From Vreelandella profundi (GTDB lineage Bacteria > Pseudomonadota > Gammaproteobacteria > Pseudomonadales > Halomonadaceae): a DNA stretch of 64,000 bases. The DNA is taken from contig NZ_CP077941.1 of NCBI RefSeq assembly GCF_019722725.1, forward strand, positions 3,579,761-3,643,760, in the 5' to 3' direction. Shown in pieces: positions 7,822 through 17,351 of this stretch (positions are counted from its first letter, which is position 1; each line of letters opens with the position of its first letter). Under the pieces are notes generated by a model. That model searched no databases and was not told the origin of the DNA. It worked only from the letters and a program-made list of their open reading frames with translations. Both the position numbers and the translations under genes were made by a program.

Positions 7822-8812
7822 TCTTTTATCGCGTACACGACTCGGCACCGAAGGGGTGCTGCTAGGCATTATTCTGGCGCTCTCGATGGTGCTGGCGCTG
7901 ACCACCGACAGTTTTTTAAGTCTTCAGAACCTGTTTGATCTGCTCAACAATCAGTCAGTCAATATCATATTTGCCGTCGGGCTGGTGGTCGTACTCATCG
8001 CGGGGGGCATTGATATCTCTTTTGCGGTGGCCGCCTCGGTGGTGCAGTACGTGGTGATGACGCTACTTATCGACACCATGGGGGGTGGCAGCTGGCCGCT
8101 GGGCATCCTGCTCTCAATGCTGATGGGCACTCTGCTGGGACTCTTTAATGCGCTGCTGATTCATCGTTTTCGAATTGTCTCGATTATCGTCACCATCGGT
8201 ACCTTTAATCTTTTCTTCGGGCTGCTGATGTACTTCACGGGCGGCGTATCGATTTACGATATTCCCGACTGGCTCTACTACTCGATTCCGCTGCTAGATC
8301 TTCCTGCTGAACGCGGCTCGGCCACGCTTTACTTCCCAGCTGCCGTCATGACAGTGATGGTCGTGCTCACCTGGTTCATTCTGGCGCGTACCGGCTTTGG
8401 GCGCACTATTTACGGCTTTGGCTCAAGTCCCGAGGCCGCCCGCCGCTCAGGTGTGAGTGTTTGGAAAATTCACGCCTTTGCTTACGGCTGGCTGGGGCTA
8501 TGCGCGGGTGTAGCGGGCCTGATGCAGGCACATATTGTACAAGAGGTTGTGCCCAACGCCTTGATCGGCCAGGAGCTGCCCATTTTGGCTGCGGTAGTGC
8601 TGGGCGGCGCGACGCTGGGCGGTGGGCGCGGCTCAGTGCTTGGCGCCGTGCTCGGCGTACTGCTGCTCGCCGTGGTGCAAAATGGTCTGAACTTGTTGGG
8701 CGTTACTCCTTACGCCTTCCGCATGATTGTCGGGCTAATTATTTTGATCGCTATTACGACCAGTAACCTGGGCAATCTGTTGCCCCGTTCAACCAGAGCG
8801 AAAAACGTATGA
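7814..8812 (+). CDS. Sugar ABC transporter permease 1 (RbsC type)
   Basis: This 332-residue inner-membrane permease has eight to ten hydrophobic segments. Family features include AGGIDISFAVAAS in the first half, the cytoplasmic coupling segment GFGSSPEAARRSGV, and GGATLGGGRGSVLGA near the end. It pairs with the second permease to form the channel fed by the binding protein. Its start overlaps the end of the ATPase gene (ATGCGTAA) and its stop overlaps the start of the second permease gene by four bases, so translational coupling is likely. Confidence 0.92.
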   Translation: MRNLLSRTRLGTEGVLLGIILALSMVLALTTDSFLSLQNLFDLLNNQSVNIIFAVGLVVVLIAGGIDISFAVAASVVQYVVMTLLIDTMGGGSWPLGILLSMLMGTLLGLFNALLIHRFRIVSIIVTIGTFNLFFGLLMYFTGGVSIYDIPDWLYYSIPLLDLPAERGSATLYFPAAVMTVMVVLTWFILARTGFGRTIYGFGSSPEAARRSGVSVWKIHAFAYGWLGLCAGVAGLMQAHIVQEVVPNALIGQELPILAAVVLGGATLGGGRGSVLGAVLGVLLLAVVQNGLNLLGVTPYAFRMIVGLIILIAITTSNLGNLLPRSTRAKNV

Positions 8813-9798
8813 ATAAGCCTCTGAACACGCCATCCAGCACTGGCATACGCCTGGGTGGCGATACCATTGAAGTAATGGCCATGACGGCCCTTTTAATCGC
8901 CAGCATCGTTTTTTTCTCACTGCTGGCACCGGGCTTTCTCACCGCGACTAATTTTAACTCGATGTCGATGCAGTTGCCGGAGCTCGGGCTGCTTTCGTTG
9001 GCGATGCTGGTACCGATTATTTCCGGCGGGCTCAACCTCTCGGTCACCTTTACCGCCAATATTGCGGGGCTCACCACCGCTTGGCTGGTGCAGGGCCTGC
9101 TAGCAGGCATGGGCATTCTAAGCGTTCCCATGGCGATTATAGTTGGGCTTATTGTAGGTGCCGCTGCTGGTTTTTTAATCGGCTTTATCGTTGCTTACGT
9201 GGGTGCGCATCCCATTCTAGTGTCGCTAGGCGCGATGATTTTTCTGCAGGGCGTGGGCGAGTTTTTAACTCGCGGTGGCGGTATATCGGGTATGCCGCCA
9301 GTATTTCAAACTATCGGGAGTGGAAGTTTGCTGGGCGTGCCAATTCCCATGCTGATCTTTCTCGCCGCCGCCGCCGGGCTTATGTACGTCATGCACTTCA
9401 CCCGCACCGGGTTCTCGATCTATATGCTCGGCTCCAACCCCCGTGCTGCCGAGTATTCGGGCATTAATGTGAAACGCGTTCTGATTACCGTCTACACCAT
9501 TTCCGGTCTGCTCGCGGGTCTCGCGGGCATGGTTATGCTCGCTCGCTTCAATTCAGTGCGCGTAGGCCACGGCGAGAGCTATCTGCTGATTACCGTGTTG
9601 GCGTGTTTTCTGGCCGGAGCGAACCCCTTTGGCGGTTTTGGCCGCGTACTGCCACTGGTGCTGGGCTTAATGAGCCTGCAGGTGATCGCCTCCGGTATGA
9701 ACCTGATGGGCGCTAGCCAGCATCTAGCCACCGCAGTCTGGGGTGCTTTTCTAATTATTGTGATGGCACTGCGTATGCCGTTTATCAAACAGTCGTGA
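8809..9798 (+). CDS. Sugar ABC transporter permease 2 (RbsC type)
   Basis: This second RbsC-like permease of 329 residues has many transmembrane helices. It shares the ISGGLNLSVTF motif of the first half, the coupling segment MLGSNPRAAEYSGI, and a late GANPFGGFGRV stretch. Two different permease genes with one twin ATPase is the arrangement of the autoinducer-2 (lsrACDB) and rhamnose type systems, unlike ribose transporters, which use a homodimer. It starts inside the stop of permease 1 and ends 12 bases before the kinase gene. Confidence 0.92.
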   Translation: MNKPLNTPSSTGIRLGGDTIEVMAMTALLIASIVFFSLLAPGFLTATNFNSMSMQLPELGLLSLAMLVPIISGGLNLSVTFTANIAGLTTAWLVQGLLAGMGILSVPMAIIVGLIVGAAAGFLIGFIVAYVGAHPILVSLGAMIFLQGVGEFLTRGGGISGMPPVFQTIGSGSLLGVPIPMLIFLAAAAGLMYVMHFTRTGFSIYMLGSNPRAAEYSGINVKRVLITVYTISGLLAGLAGMVMLARFNSVRVGHGESYLLITVLACFLAGANPFGGFGRVLPLVLGLMSLQVIASGMNLMGASQHLATAVWGAFLIIVMALRMPFIKQS

Positions 9799-9810
9799 GT
9801 AAGGTTTGCC

Positions 9811-11367
9811 ATGAGTCATCAAGCACATGTTCTGGGTATCGATATCGGCACTGGCAGCGCTCGGGCGGGCATTTTCACGCTTGATGGCGTGATGCTTGCC
9901 GAGGCGAAAACACCCATTGCGATGCATCGCCCTGCCGAGCACCACGTAGAGCAGAGCTCCACGGATATCTGGAACGCAGTGTGCAGCGCCACCCAGCGTG
10001 CCCGCGAGGCTGCGGGCTTGGCGCCTGACGCCATAACCAGCATGTCGGTGAGCGCCACCTGCTCGCTCGTGCTGCTGGATCAACAAGATAAGCCACTTGA
10101 GCTCTCACCGGGTGATGAGGCGTGGAATATCATCGTCTGGATGGATCACCGCGCGACTGCTGAGGCCGCCGAGTGCACGGCCACCAACGCCGCACCAATG
10201 GTTAATCTGGGCGGTGTGATGTCGCCCGAGATGCAGATGCCTAAACTAATGTGGCTCAAGCGAAACCGCCCCGAGCTTTACAAGCAGATTGGCTACGCCG
10301 GAGACCTCGGTGACTGGTTAGGCTTTAAGTGTACGGGCTCCATTGAGCGTTCGGTATGTATGCTCGCCTGCAAGTGGACGTTTGATCCACGCCCTGGGTA
10401 TGGCTGGGATCACGGCTTTCTAGATCAAATCGGTATGCAGGATGTGCTTGAGCGCGCCCGTTTAAGTGACCAGGCGCGCCCCGTTGGGGTAACGCTGGGA
10501 CAATTAACCGCGGCGGCGGCCGCCGACCTGGGCCTAACCACCGATTGCACCTTCGCTGTCGGTATGATCGATGCCTACGCAGGTGCCCTTGGCACCCTCG
10601 GCAGAAGTCTAACCGACGCCCCTGAGAAGCGCCTGGCAGTGATTGGCGGCACCTCCACCTGCCATATCGGCGCCCAGCCAGAACGGCGCGAGGTGCCGGG
10701 CGTGTGGGGCCCTTATCCTGGCGCGCTGTGCAATGGTTTTGTGGCTAACGAAGGTGGGCAGAGCATTACCGGCGCGCTGCTGGATCACTTAATAGCGATG
10801 TTCGCCGCCGGCAGTGAATTTGGCGACGATGTGCACGGTACGCTTTCCGATGTGCTGCTGGAGCGCCTGAAAAACGGTGATCCTGCGCCGCATACTCACG
10901 TCTGCCCCGACTTCATCGGCAACCGCTCTCCGCTGGCGGACCCAGAAATTCGCGGCACGATTACCGGGCTCACGCTAGATACTCCACGGGAGAGTTTTAT
11001 TAAAGTCTACTGGGCTGCCGCCACCGCCCTGGTATACGGCACTCGGGCGATTATCGAGCGACTGAATGCGCATGGTTATGCCATTGATACACTGCACTTA
11101 AGCGGTGGCCACGGCCGCTCGGCATTACTGCGCAAGCTATATGCCGACGGCACCGGCTGCCAAGTTATCCTGTCTGATGCACCCGAGCCCGTACTGCTTG
11201 GGGCTGCCGTGGCGGCGATGGCTGCAAAAGCCAATGGCGACGTATTGAGCGTTGCGAGCGAGTTATCCCCTAGCGAGCAGGTACTGGCGCCTGACTCAGC
11301 AACATATGAGCTACATGCAGCGCGATATGCTGCTTTCAAGCAGCTCTACGCCGGGCGGCTCGATTAA
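9811..11367 (+). CDS. FGGY-family pentulose kinase (ribulokinase-like)
   Basis: The 518-residue protein is a cytoplasmic sugar kinase that would phosphorylate the imported substrate or its first oxidation product. It has the N-terminal phosphate loop GIDIGTGSARAG, the WMDHRA motif typical of the D-ribulokinase/FGGY pentulose kinase subgroup, the catalytic aspartate region VGMIDAYAG, and the C-terminal ATP site LSGGHGRS followed by PEPVLLGAAVAA. It is last in the operon with a clear ATG and a GTAAGG ten bases before it. No dehydrogenase or isomerase gene accompanies it, so the substrate probably enters as a ketose or is oxidised by an enzyme encoded elsewhere. LsrK-like activity is a less likely alternative. 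Confidence 0.87.
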   Translation: MSHQAHVLGIDIGTGSARAGIFTLDGVMLAEAKTPIAMHRPAEHHVEQSSTDIWNAVCSATQRAREAAGLAPDAITSMSVSATCSLVLLDQQDKPLELSPGDEAWNIIVWMDHRATAEAAECTATNAAPMVNLGGVMSPEMQMPKLMWLKRNRPELYKQIGYAGDLGDWLGFKCTGSIERSVCMLACKWTFDPRPGYGWDHGFLDQIGMQDVLERARLSDQARPVGVTLGQLTAAAAADLGLTTDCTFAVGMIDAYAGALGTLGRSLTDAPEKRLAVIGGTSTCHIGAQPERREVPGVWGPYPGALCNGFVANEGGQSITGALLDHLIAMFAAGSEFGDDVHGTLSDVLLERLKNGDPAPHTHVCPDFIGNRSPLADPEIRGTITGLTLDTPRESFIKVYWAAATALVYGTRAIIERLNAHGYAIDTLHLSGGHGRSALLRKLYADGTGCQVILSDAPEPVLLGAAVAAMAAKANGDVLSVASELSPSEQVLAPDSATYELHAARYAAFKQLYAGRLD

Positions 11368-11464
11368 CAACCACAGTTCCCGGGCCTTAAACCCATAAGC
11401 GCGCCCCGAGACGTGTACAATGAAAGGCTTTTCCTAGTTTCGCGTTTATTGAGAGGTACTATTT

Positions 11465-12214
11465 GTGAGCAGTGCTACGCGTCCTGATGTTGTGCGCCCC
11501 AGCGGCCGCCAAGCCGACCAGCTCCGCGAGATTCGCCTGACCCGCGACTACACACGTCATGCGGAAGGCTCCGTGCTGGTGGAGTTTGGCGACACCAAAG
11601 TGCTGTGTAATGCCAGCGTTGAAGCCGGCGTGCCACGCTGGCTACGCGGCAAAAATCAGGGCTGGGTTACCGCTGAATACGGCATGCTGCCCCGCGCGAC
11701 GCACACGCGTAGTGGCCGTGAAGCGACACGCGGTAAGCAAGGTGGCCGTACGTTAGAAATCCAGCGTTTGATTGGCCGTAGCCTGCGCGCAGCGGTGAAT
11801 TTGAAGAAGCTGGGTGAGTTTACCATTACGATTGATTGCGACGTTATTCAGGCCGATGGCGGTACGCGTACCGCGGCGATTACCGGTGGTTGCGTGGCGC
11901 TGATGGATGCGATCCGCTACCTGCAGCGTGAGAAAAAGATCAAAAGCGACCCCTTCAAGCAGTTGGTGAGCGCCATTTCTGTGGGCATTTATAAAGGCGT
12001 ACCGGTGCTGGACTTGGACTACCCGGAAGACAGCAAAGCCGATACCGATTTAAACGTAGTGATGACCGAAAACGGCGAACTCATCGAAGTGCAGGGCACC
12101 GCCGAAGCCGGGGCTTTCACCCGCGCGGAGCTGAACAGCATGCTCGATTTGGCCGAGCAAGCGGGCGATGCGTTACGCGAGCATCAGCGCGAAGCGCTGG
12201 GTATGCGTGGTTAA
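11465..12214 (+). CDS. rph: Ribonuclease PH
   Basis: This is a phosphorolytic 3'-5' exoribonuclease that trims tRNA 3' ends. It has 249 residues, close to the usual 238-240 with a short N-terminal extension. Recognisable segments are RPSGR near the start, [12 protein letters not shown], the phosphate-contacting [16 protein letters not shown], and [10 protein letters not shown]. It starts at GTG 11465 behind GAGAGG. The gene is convergent with crc, and a strong hairpin between them serves both. In Pseudomonas the same genes rph, crc and pyrE also cluster. Confidence 0.96.
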   Translation: MSSATRPDVVRPSGRQADQLREIRLTRDYTRHAEGSVLVEFGDTKVLCNASVEAGVPRWLRGKNQGWVTAEYGMLPRATHTRSGREATRGKQGGRTLEIQRLIGRSLRAAVNLKKLGEFTITIDCDVIQADGGTRTAAITGGCVALMDAIRYLQREKKIKSDPFKQLVSAISVGIYKGVPVLDLDYPEDSKADTDLNVVMTENGELIEVQGTAEAGAFTRAELNSMLDLAEQAGDALREHQREALGMRG

Positions 12215-12235
12215 ACATTAACGCACGCTAAAAAC

Positions 12236-12267
12236 GCAACAAGCCGACCCAAGGGTCGGCTTGTTGC
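12236..12267. terminator. Bidirectional hairpin terminator between rph and crc
   Basis: GCAACAAGCCGACC and its complement form a 14-base perfect stem around a CAAG loop. On the minus strand the stem is followed by GTTTTT, on the plus strand by TTAGTT, so it is a better terminator for crc than for rph. Confidence 0.8.
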
Positions 12268-12319
12268 TTAGTTACCACTTAAAACTACTGCGACGCGGGA
12301 AAAGTGCGCTGACTAGTGC

Positions 12320-13087
12320 TTAAAGCGCTAGATCGTACTCAATGATTAACGGTGCGAACTCGGAGAAGGTCGCATCATAATCAATCCACGCGTCAACCAC
12401 ATGGCGGCGGAAGTTGGGGCCGACTAACTGATAGTCGATCCGCCAGCCTTCTTGGCGTTCACGGGGCACGTCTTGGTCAAGCTTCGGCCACCAAGTGTAT
12501 TCACCCGCATCGCGGTTAATTTCGCGGAAGGTGTCGATAAACCCGGTAGGGCCAAGCACCTGATCCATCCAGGCGCGCTCTTCCGGGCGGAAGCCTGATG
12601 TCAGCTGATTGTCCGACCAGTTGGCCAAATCGACGGTTTTATGGGCAACATGCCAAGTACCGCAGAGGATGTATTCGCGGCGTTTGCGCGACATCTTCGT
12701 CAGATACTCTTGGTACTGTTCCATAAATGCCTGTTTGGCTTTTTGATCGCTTCCGTCAGGCATCAAAAAGGAGACAATGCTGAAGCGTTCATAGTCCGCC
12801 TGCAGAAAACGTCCTTCATGGTCACACTGAGGAAACCCGAGGCCATACATAATCGCCTTGGGAATTTTGCGGCAATAAAGTGCCACGCCGGAGAAACCGT
12901 CTTCTTCGGCATCCAGGAAGTAGCCTTCATAGCCTTCCGGATACAGAATGTGGTCACCCAGTTCAAAACTTTTCGCCTTAATATTCTGCACACATACGAC
13001 GTCGACATCCTGCTGAGCCAGCCAGTCCAGGAAGCCACGCTCGACGGCATCACGAATACCATTAACATTGATGCTGGCAATTTTCAT
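12320..13087 (-). CDS. crc: Crc-like catabolite repression control protein (catalytically degenerate exonuclease III homologue)
   Basis: This 255-residue protein has the endonuclease/exonuclease/phosphatase fold and would usually be labelled exodeoxyribonuclease III. The active-site residues argue otherwise. The metal-binding glutamate of LQETK is Asn35 (VQNIK), the GDFN aspartate and asparagine are Thr144 and His146 (CGTWHVAH), and the final SDHAP motif is SEFAP (Glu243, Phe244); only the aspartate of RIDYQ (218) remains. Pseudomonas Crc, recalled from memory, shares the RRKRREYI segment, the CG..xVAH block and the neighbours rph and pyrE. Crc helps Hfq repress translation of catabolic mRNAs. 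It is divergent from pyrE and has a clear MKIASINVNG start. Confidence 0.82.
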   Translation of the reverse strand: MKIASINVNGIRDAVERGFLDWLAQQDVDVVCVQNIKAKSFELGDHILYPEGYEGYFLDAEEDGFSGVALYCRKIPKAIMYGLGFPQCDHEGRFLQADYERFSIVSFLMPDGSDQKAKQAFMEQYQEYLTKMSRKRREYILCGTWHVAHKTVDLANWSDNQLTSGFRPEERAWMDQVLGPTGFIDTFREINRDAGEYTWWPKLDQDVPRERQEGWRIDYQLVGPNFRRHVVDAWIDYDATFSEFAPLIIEYDLAL

Positions 13088-13228
13088 AAATCGTCCCTTT
13101 TGCGTCGCTGCTGTATGATACCCGACGTTTAGACGTTTGGGTAAAGGCAGCGACTAAAACTTGCCATTTACCCCACTTTTATTGTTGCTTTCGTACCTAT
13201 TTAAACTTACCACCTAGTGAGGAACGCC

Positions 13229-13894
13229 GTGGCCACTACTCTACAACCCTACCAGCACGATTTCATTGCCTTTGCCATTGAGCAAGGTGTGCTTAAGTTT
13301 GGCGAGTTTACGCTTAAATCCGGCCGCGTTAGTCCCTACTTTTTTAACGCTGGGCTATTTCAAACCGGTCGCGCACTAGCCAAGCTGGGGCGATTTTACG
13401 CTCAGGCGATTGTCGATAGCGACCTAAACGCTGATGTGCTGTTTGGCCCAGCGTACAAGGGAATTCCGCTGGCGGCGGTCACGGCCGCATCCTTGGCTGA
13501 TCATCACGACAAAGATATGCCTTACGCCTTCAACCGTAAAGAGGCCAAAACCCACGGTGAAGGTGGCAACATTGTTGGCGCGGCGCTTTCAGGCAATATT
13601 CTCATTATTGATGACGTTATCACCGCAGGCACGGCGATTCGCGAAGTAATGAGTCTGATTGAACAAAGCGGCGCGCGTGCTGCCGGGGTGATCATTGCCC
13701 TTGATCGCCAGGAGCGTGGCCAGGGCGAACAGAGTGCGATTCAGGAAGTGCAGGCCCAGTACGCGATGCCGGTGGTCAGTATCGTCACTCTAGAGCAAGT
13801 GCTTACTTACCTTGAAGAACACGCCGGTGGCGAGATGCTGGCCTATGCGGAAGCGATTAGAGCTTATCGTGATCGCTACGGCATTAACGGCTGA
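13229..13894 (+). CDS. pyrE: Orotate phosphoribosyltransferase
   Basis: The enzyme converts orotate and PRPP to OMP in pyrimidine synthesis. It has 221 residues with [13 protein letters not shown] near the N-terminus, [11 protein letters not shown], and the PRPP-binding loop [16 protein letters not shown]. The frame is open from GTG 13217, but GTG 13229 is favoured because TGAGGAA lies at the proper distance upstream and the product then begins MATTLQPYQ. Its stop abuts that of the convergent trmL gene, leaving no room for a separate terminator. Confidence 0.95.
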   Translation: MATTLQPYQHDFIAFAIEQGVLKFGEFTLKSGRVSPYFFNAGLFQTGRALAKLGRFYAQAIVDSDLNADVLFGPAYKGIPLAAVTAASLADHHDKDMPYAFNRKEAKTHGEGGNIVGAALSGNILIIDDVITAGTAIREVMSLIEQSGARAAGVIIALDRQERGQGEQSAIQEVQAQYAMPVVSIVTLEQVLTYLEEHAGGEMLAYAEAIRAYRDRYGING

Positions 13895-14365
13895 TTAGAT
13901 GGACTGCGCGCCTTCAAACCCTTGTTGGCGCCACGCTTCGTAGCTCACAATAGCCACGGCGTTGGAAAGGTTAAGACTGCGGTTATTGGGCTGCATGGGC
14001 AGGCGCAGTTTTTGCTCAGCGGTGAGCGCTTCGTGTACTTGGGGCGAAAGCCCGCCGGTTTCAGAACCGAACAGGAGCACATCGTCGGGAGCAAAGTCAG
14101 CATCGCTGTAGCTGCGCGTGCCTTTGGTGGTAACCGCCCAGATGCGTCGGCCCTGCATGGCCGCTTGAAAGGCGCTAAAATCCGCGTGACGGGTAACGTT
14201 AGCGAGATCACGGTAATCTAATCCGGCGCGACGCAGCTTTTTCTCTTCCAGGTCGAAGCCAAGCGGCTCAATCAGGTGCAGTCGGCAGCCGTTATTGGCA
14301 ACTAAGCGCATGATATTGCCCGTATTGGGCGCCATGCGTGGTTCAAAAAGCGCTACGTCAAACAT
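13895..14365 (-). CDS. trmL: tRNA (cytidine/uridine-34 2'-O)-methyltransferase TrmL
   Basis: This SPOUT-class methyltransferase has 156 residues and modifies the wobble base of leucine tRNAs using S-adenosylmethionine. Typical motifs are [18 protein letters not shown] at the start, [10 protein letters not shown] in the middle and the knot segment [17 protein letters not shown] near the end. A GTG at 14371 also opens the frame, but ATG 14365 follows GGTGGAG and matches the family start. It ends against pyrE and is divergent from rep. Confidence 0.93.
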   Translation of the reverse strand: MFDVALFEPRMAPNTGNIMRLVANNGCRLHLIEPLGFDLEEKKLRRAGLDYRDLANVTRHADFSAFQAAMQGRRIWAVTTKGTRSYSDADFAPDDVLLFGSETGGLSPQVHEALTAEQKLRLPMQPNNRSLNLSNAVAIVSYEAWRQQGFEGAQSI

Positions 14366-14485
14366 CTCCACCTGCCTATTGTTCGCTCATTTTTGCATTC
14401 GCCCAGTGCTGCCGATTGTAATGGAAATAGCACTTAAAATCGTACTCGAAATAACGTGTAACACCCGCAGAGGACTACCTTCGCC

Positions 14486-16555
14486 ATGACGCCCTCCACA
14501 CCTAAGAGCATTCTTAGCCGCATTAAAGGGCTAAATCCACGCCAACAGGAAGCCGTGCGCTACATTGATGGCCCTTGCCTGGTGTTGGCGGGCGCAGGCT
14601 CGGGCAAAACCAGCGTTATCACCACCAAAATTGCTTATTTAGTCCAAGAATGTGGAATGAGCGCCCGCAGGATCGCTGCCGTTACGTTTACCAACAAAGC
14701 CGCCCGTGAGATGAAAGAGCGCGTAGGCCAGATGCTTCACGGTAAAGAAGGCCACGGGCTAACGGTTTCCACCTTCCACACGCTGGGGCTGAATATTATT
14801 CGCGGCGAGCTGAAAACCCTGGGCTACAAGCCGGGCTTTTCACTGTTCGACCCGGAAGACGCCAAGGCGCTTCTTCGCGATTTAATGAACAAAGACGCCC
14901 AGGTAGATGCCGAGCAGATCAACGCCGTGCAGAGCAAGATTTCTACCTGGAAGAATGATTTAGTGCTGCCGAGCGACGCGCTTTCGTTTGCGGCGGATGA
15001 CGATGAGCATTTTGCTGCACGGGTGTATGAAGCCTACGTGCGCCATCTAAAAGCCTATAACGCGGTGGATTTTGACGATCTGATTTTGCTGCCGGTGGTG
15101 CTTTTACAGCGCGACCCCGAGGCGCTAGAGCGCTGGCGGCGTAAAATTCATTACATGCTGGTGGATGAGTATCAGGACACTAACGTCTCTCAGTACCTGC
15201 TGGTGAAGCTTTTGATGGCCGATCGCTCCACCTTTACCGTGGTGGGCGACGATGACCAGTCGATTTATGCCTGGCGTGGCGCCCGGCCTGAAAATCTAGT
15301 AACCCTGGGCGAGGATTTTCCGCGTTTAAAAGTGATTAAGCTGGAGCAGAACTACCGCTCTACCGCCACTATATTGCGCGCGGCCAACACGCTGATTGCC
15401 AATAACCCCCACGTATACGACAAAACGCTGTGGTCTGATATGGGTGACGGTGCGCCGATTAGAGTCATCGTCAACCGCCATGAGGAAGCTGAATCTGAGC
15501 GCGTTGCCAGTGAAATGCTGACCCGGCGTATTAAAGAAAAGGCCAACTGGCGCGACTTTGCCGTGCTTTATCGCGGCAACTTTCAGGCACGGTTATTAGA
15601 GCTCAAGCTTCAGCACTACCAAATTCCTTACAAACTTTCCGGCGGTACGTCGTTTTTCTCGCGTAACGAGATCAAAGACACCATGGCCTATCTACGCCTG
15701 CTGATTAATCCCGCCGATGACAACGCCTTTTTACGCATTGTGAACGTACCGCGTCGTGAAGTGGGCCCTGGAACGGTAGAAAAGCTCGCTAACTACGCCA
15801 CCGAGCGCTCGATTTCGCTGTTTTCCGCGAGTCATGAGCTTGGGTTGGAGCAGGTATTACCGACACGAGCCGTGGAGCGGCTGTCGCGCTTTACCCACTT
15901 TATTGACGGCGTGCGTAAGCGCATGGATCAAGGCGATGCGATTGCCGCCATTCGTGACATGCTGCGGGATATGGATTACGAGGCCTGGCTGTATCAAAAC
16001 GCCAGCGCGCCCACCGTCGCCGAGCGGCGTATGGGCAACGTGTGGATTTTGATCGACCAGTTAGAAAAGTCGCTCAACCGCGACGCTGACGACGATACCG
16101 ATGCCACTGAGACGGAAACCGACGGCATTGAAGCCGCGATTTCACGCTTAGTGCTGCGCGATATTCTGGAGCAACAAGCAGAAGAAGATGACTCTGATCG
16201 CGTGCAGCTACTGACCATGCACGCCTCGAAAGGGTTGGAGTTTCCGCATGTTTATCTGCTGGGCCTGGAAGAAGATCTATTGCCACATCGCAACGCGATT
16301 GAGGTAGGCACCGTTGAGGAAGAGCGTCGGCTAGCGTATGTCGGCATCACCCGGGCACGGCGCACGCTGACACTAACGCTTGCCCGCCAGCGCAAAGCCT
16401 ATGGCGAGCTGATGGATTGCCAGCCAAGCCGCTTTTTAGAAGAGCTGCCCGCCGAAGATTTAGAGTGGGAAGGCCGTGCGGATAAAGAAGATCCCGAAAA
16501 GAAGCAGGCGCGGGGTAAAGACGCGATTGCCGGGCTGCGATCGCTGCTTGGATAA
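14486..16555 (+). CDS. rep: ATP-dependent DNA helicase Rep
   Basis: This 689-residue superfamily 1 helicase moves 3'-5' and assists replication forks past bound proteins. It begins near LNPRQQEAVRY with Walker A AGAGSGKTS, then TFTNKAAREMKER (motif Ia), LVDEYQDTN (motif II), GDDDQSIYAWRGA (motif III), EQNYRS (motif IV), LTMHASKGLEFPHV (motif V) and YVGITRAR (motif VI). The length and N-terminus match Rep (673 residues in E. coli) more closely than UvrD (720). An acidic insertion rich in aspartate and threonine lies around residues 533-545. Confidence 0.94.
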   Translation: MTPSTPKSILSRIKGLNPRQQEAVRYIDGPCLVLAGAGSGKTSVITTKIAYLVQECGMSARRIAAVTFTNKAAREMKERVGQMLHGKEGHGLTVSTFHTLGLNIIRGELKTLGYKPGFSLFDPEDAKALLRDLMNKDAQVDAEQINAVQSKISTWKNDLVLPSDALSFAADDDEHFAARVYEAYVRHLKAYNAVDFDDLILLPVVLLQRDPEALERWRRKIHYMLVDEYQDTNVSQYLLVKLLMADRSTFTVVGDDDQSIYAWRGARPENLVTLGEDFPRLKVIKLEQNYRSTATILRAANTLIANNPHVYDKTLWSDMGDGAPIRVIVNRHEEAESERVASEMLTRRIKEKANWRDFAVLYRGNFQARLLELKLQHYQIPYKLSGGTSFFSRNEIKDTMAYLRLLINPADDNAFLRIVNVPRREVGPGTVEKLANYATERSISLFSASHELGLEQVLPTRAVERLSRFTHFIDGVRKRMDQGDAIAAIRDMLRDMDYEAWLYQNASAPTVAERRMGNVWILIDQLEKSLNRDADDDTDATETETDGIEAAISRLVLRDILEQQAEEDDSDRVQLLTMHASKGLEFPHVYLLGLEEDLLPHRNAIEVGTVEEERRLAYVGITRARRTLTLTLARQRKAYGELMDCQPSRFLEELPAEDLEWEGRADKEDPEKKQARGKDAIAGLRSLLG

Positions 16556-16563
16556 TAAAAATC

Positions 16564-16599
16564 ATCCACAGGCCGACATTCAAAACACCCTGTGGATAA
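16564..16599. other. Inverted ATCCACAGG arms including a perfect DnaA box, after rep
   Basis: ATCCACAGG at 16564-16572 is repeated inverted as CCTGTGGAT at 16589-16597, and the right arm extends to TGTGGATAA (16591-16599), a perfect DnaA box. It could be a weak stem-loop at the end of rep or a DnaA-binding pair; there is no T-tract. Confidence 0.4.
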
Positions 16600-16626
16600 G
16601 CTAAAGCGTTATTTCAGCACTGGCGA

Positions 16627-17097
16627 TTATTGGTCTTCCGCAATCATGTAATCAACAAGCGCCATCACTTCTTCATCGGAAAGAGTGGGGCGGCCACCTT
16701 TTGCTGGCATGGCGCCAATACCATTAATCGCACTGGCATATAAGGCATCAGTGCCTTTTGCCAAACGCGCTGCCCAGGCCGCTGAATCGCCTAGTTTCGG
16801 AGCGCCCGCGATGCCGTTAGCGTGGCATACGGCACAGCCCGCACTGGTATAAAGCGCGGCAGTATCGATGGAGCTAGCGGAATCAACTTCGCTGGCGGCC
16901 GCCTCTTCTTCGACGCTTGCATCAGCAGCAGCCAGAAGAACGGCCGTTCCGCACTCTTGCCCCTGTAAACACAGCTTACCTACCGGCGCTAAACGCTCGG
17001 CCATCGCGTCATGCTCACCTTCTTCAGCAAATGCGCCTGCTGCGCCCGTAAGCACGCTGAGAGCCACTAGACCGCTGATCATTCCCTTCGCTATCAC
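16627..17097 (-). CDS. Periplasmic c5-type cytochrome
   Basis: This small monohaem electron carrier has a signal peptide (LVALSVLTGAAGAFA), an alanine- and glutamate-rich linker, one haem site CAVCH followed by NGIAGAPKLGD, and a methionine ligand in IGAMPAKGG, as in cytochrome c5 proteins. GTG 17097 is preferred because GGGGA stands five bases before it; an in-frame ATG at 17130 would add 11 polar residues before the signal. Two further cysteines in the linker region (LCLQGQECG) could form a disulfide. It is convergent with rep and divergent from the response regulator. Its redox partners are unknown. Confidence 0.83.
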   Translation of the reverse strand: MIAKGMISGLVALSVLTGAAGAFAEEGEHDAMAERLAPVGKLCLQGQECGTAVLLAAADASVEEEAAASEVDSASSIDTAALYTSAGCAVCHANGIAGAPKLGDSAAWAARLAKGTDALYASAINGIGAMPAKGGRPTLSDEEVMALVDYMIAEDQ

Positions 17098-17351
17098 TCT
17101 CGTCCCCTTTTGAGTACGGTCTTTTAACATTTATTCTTAACCCTGAGGGCGTGTGCATCAATACCACCGGGGCGCCAAGACGTGCGTATTGAACGAGTAT
17201 AGCGGCAACACAAAGCGCAAGAAATGCAATAAAGCGTGCTAGGTTACCAACCTACAGACTATAACCTTTATCCTGACAATCAGAGCCTTTGTGCGCTATC
17301 TGTTTCGGTGCTTAGTGACTGCGGTTGATGTAGAGGAGTAACCACCCCGCC

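Noticed and set aside
12320..13087. Annotation as an active exodeoxyribonuclease III
   Set aside because: The fold matches, but the metal-binding and catalytic residues are replaced at several positions and the neighbours are those of crc.
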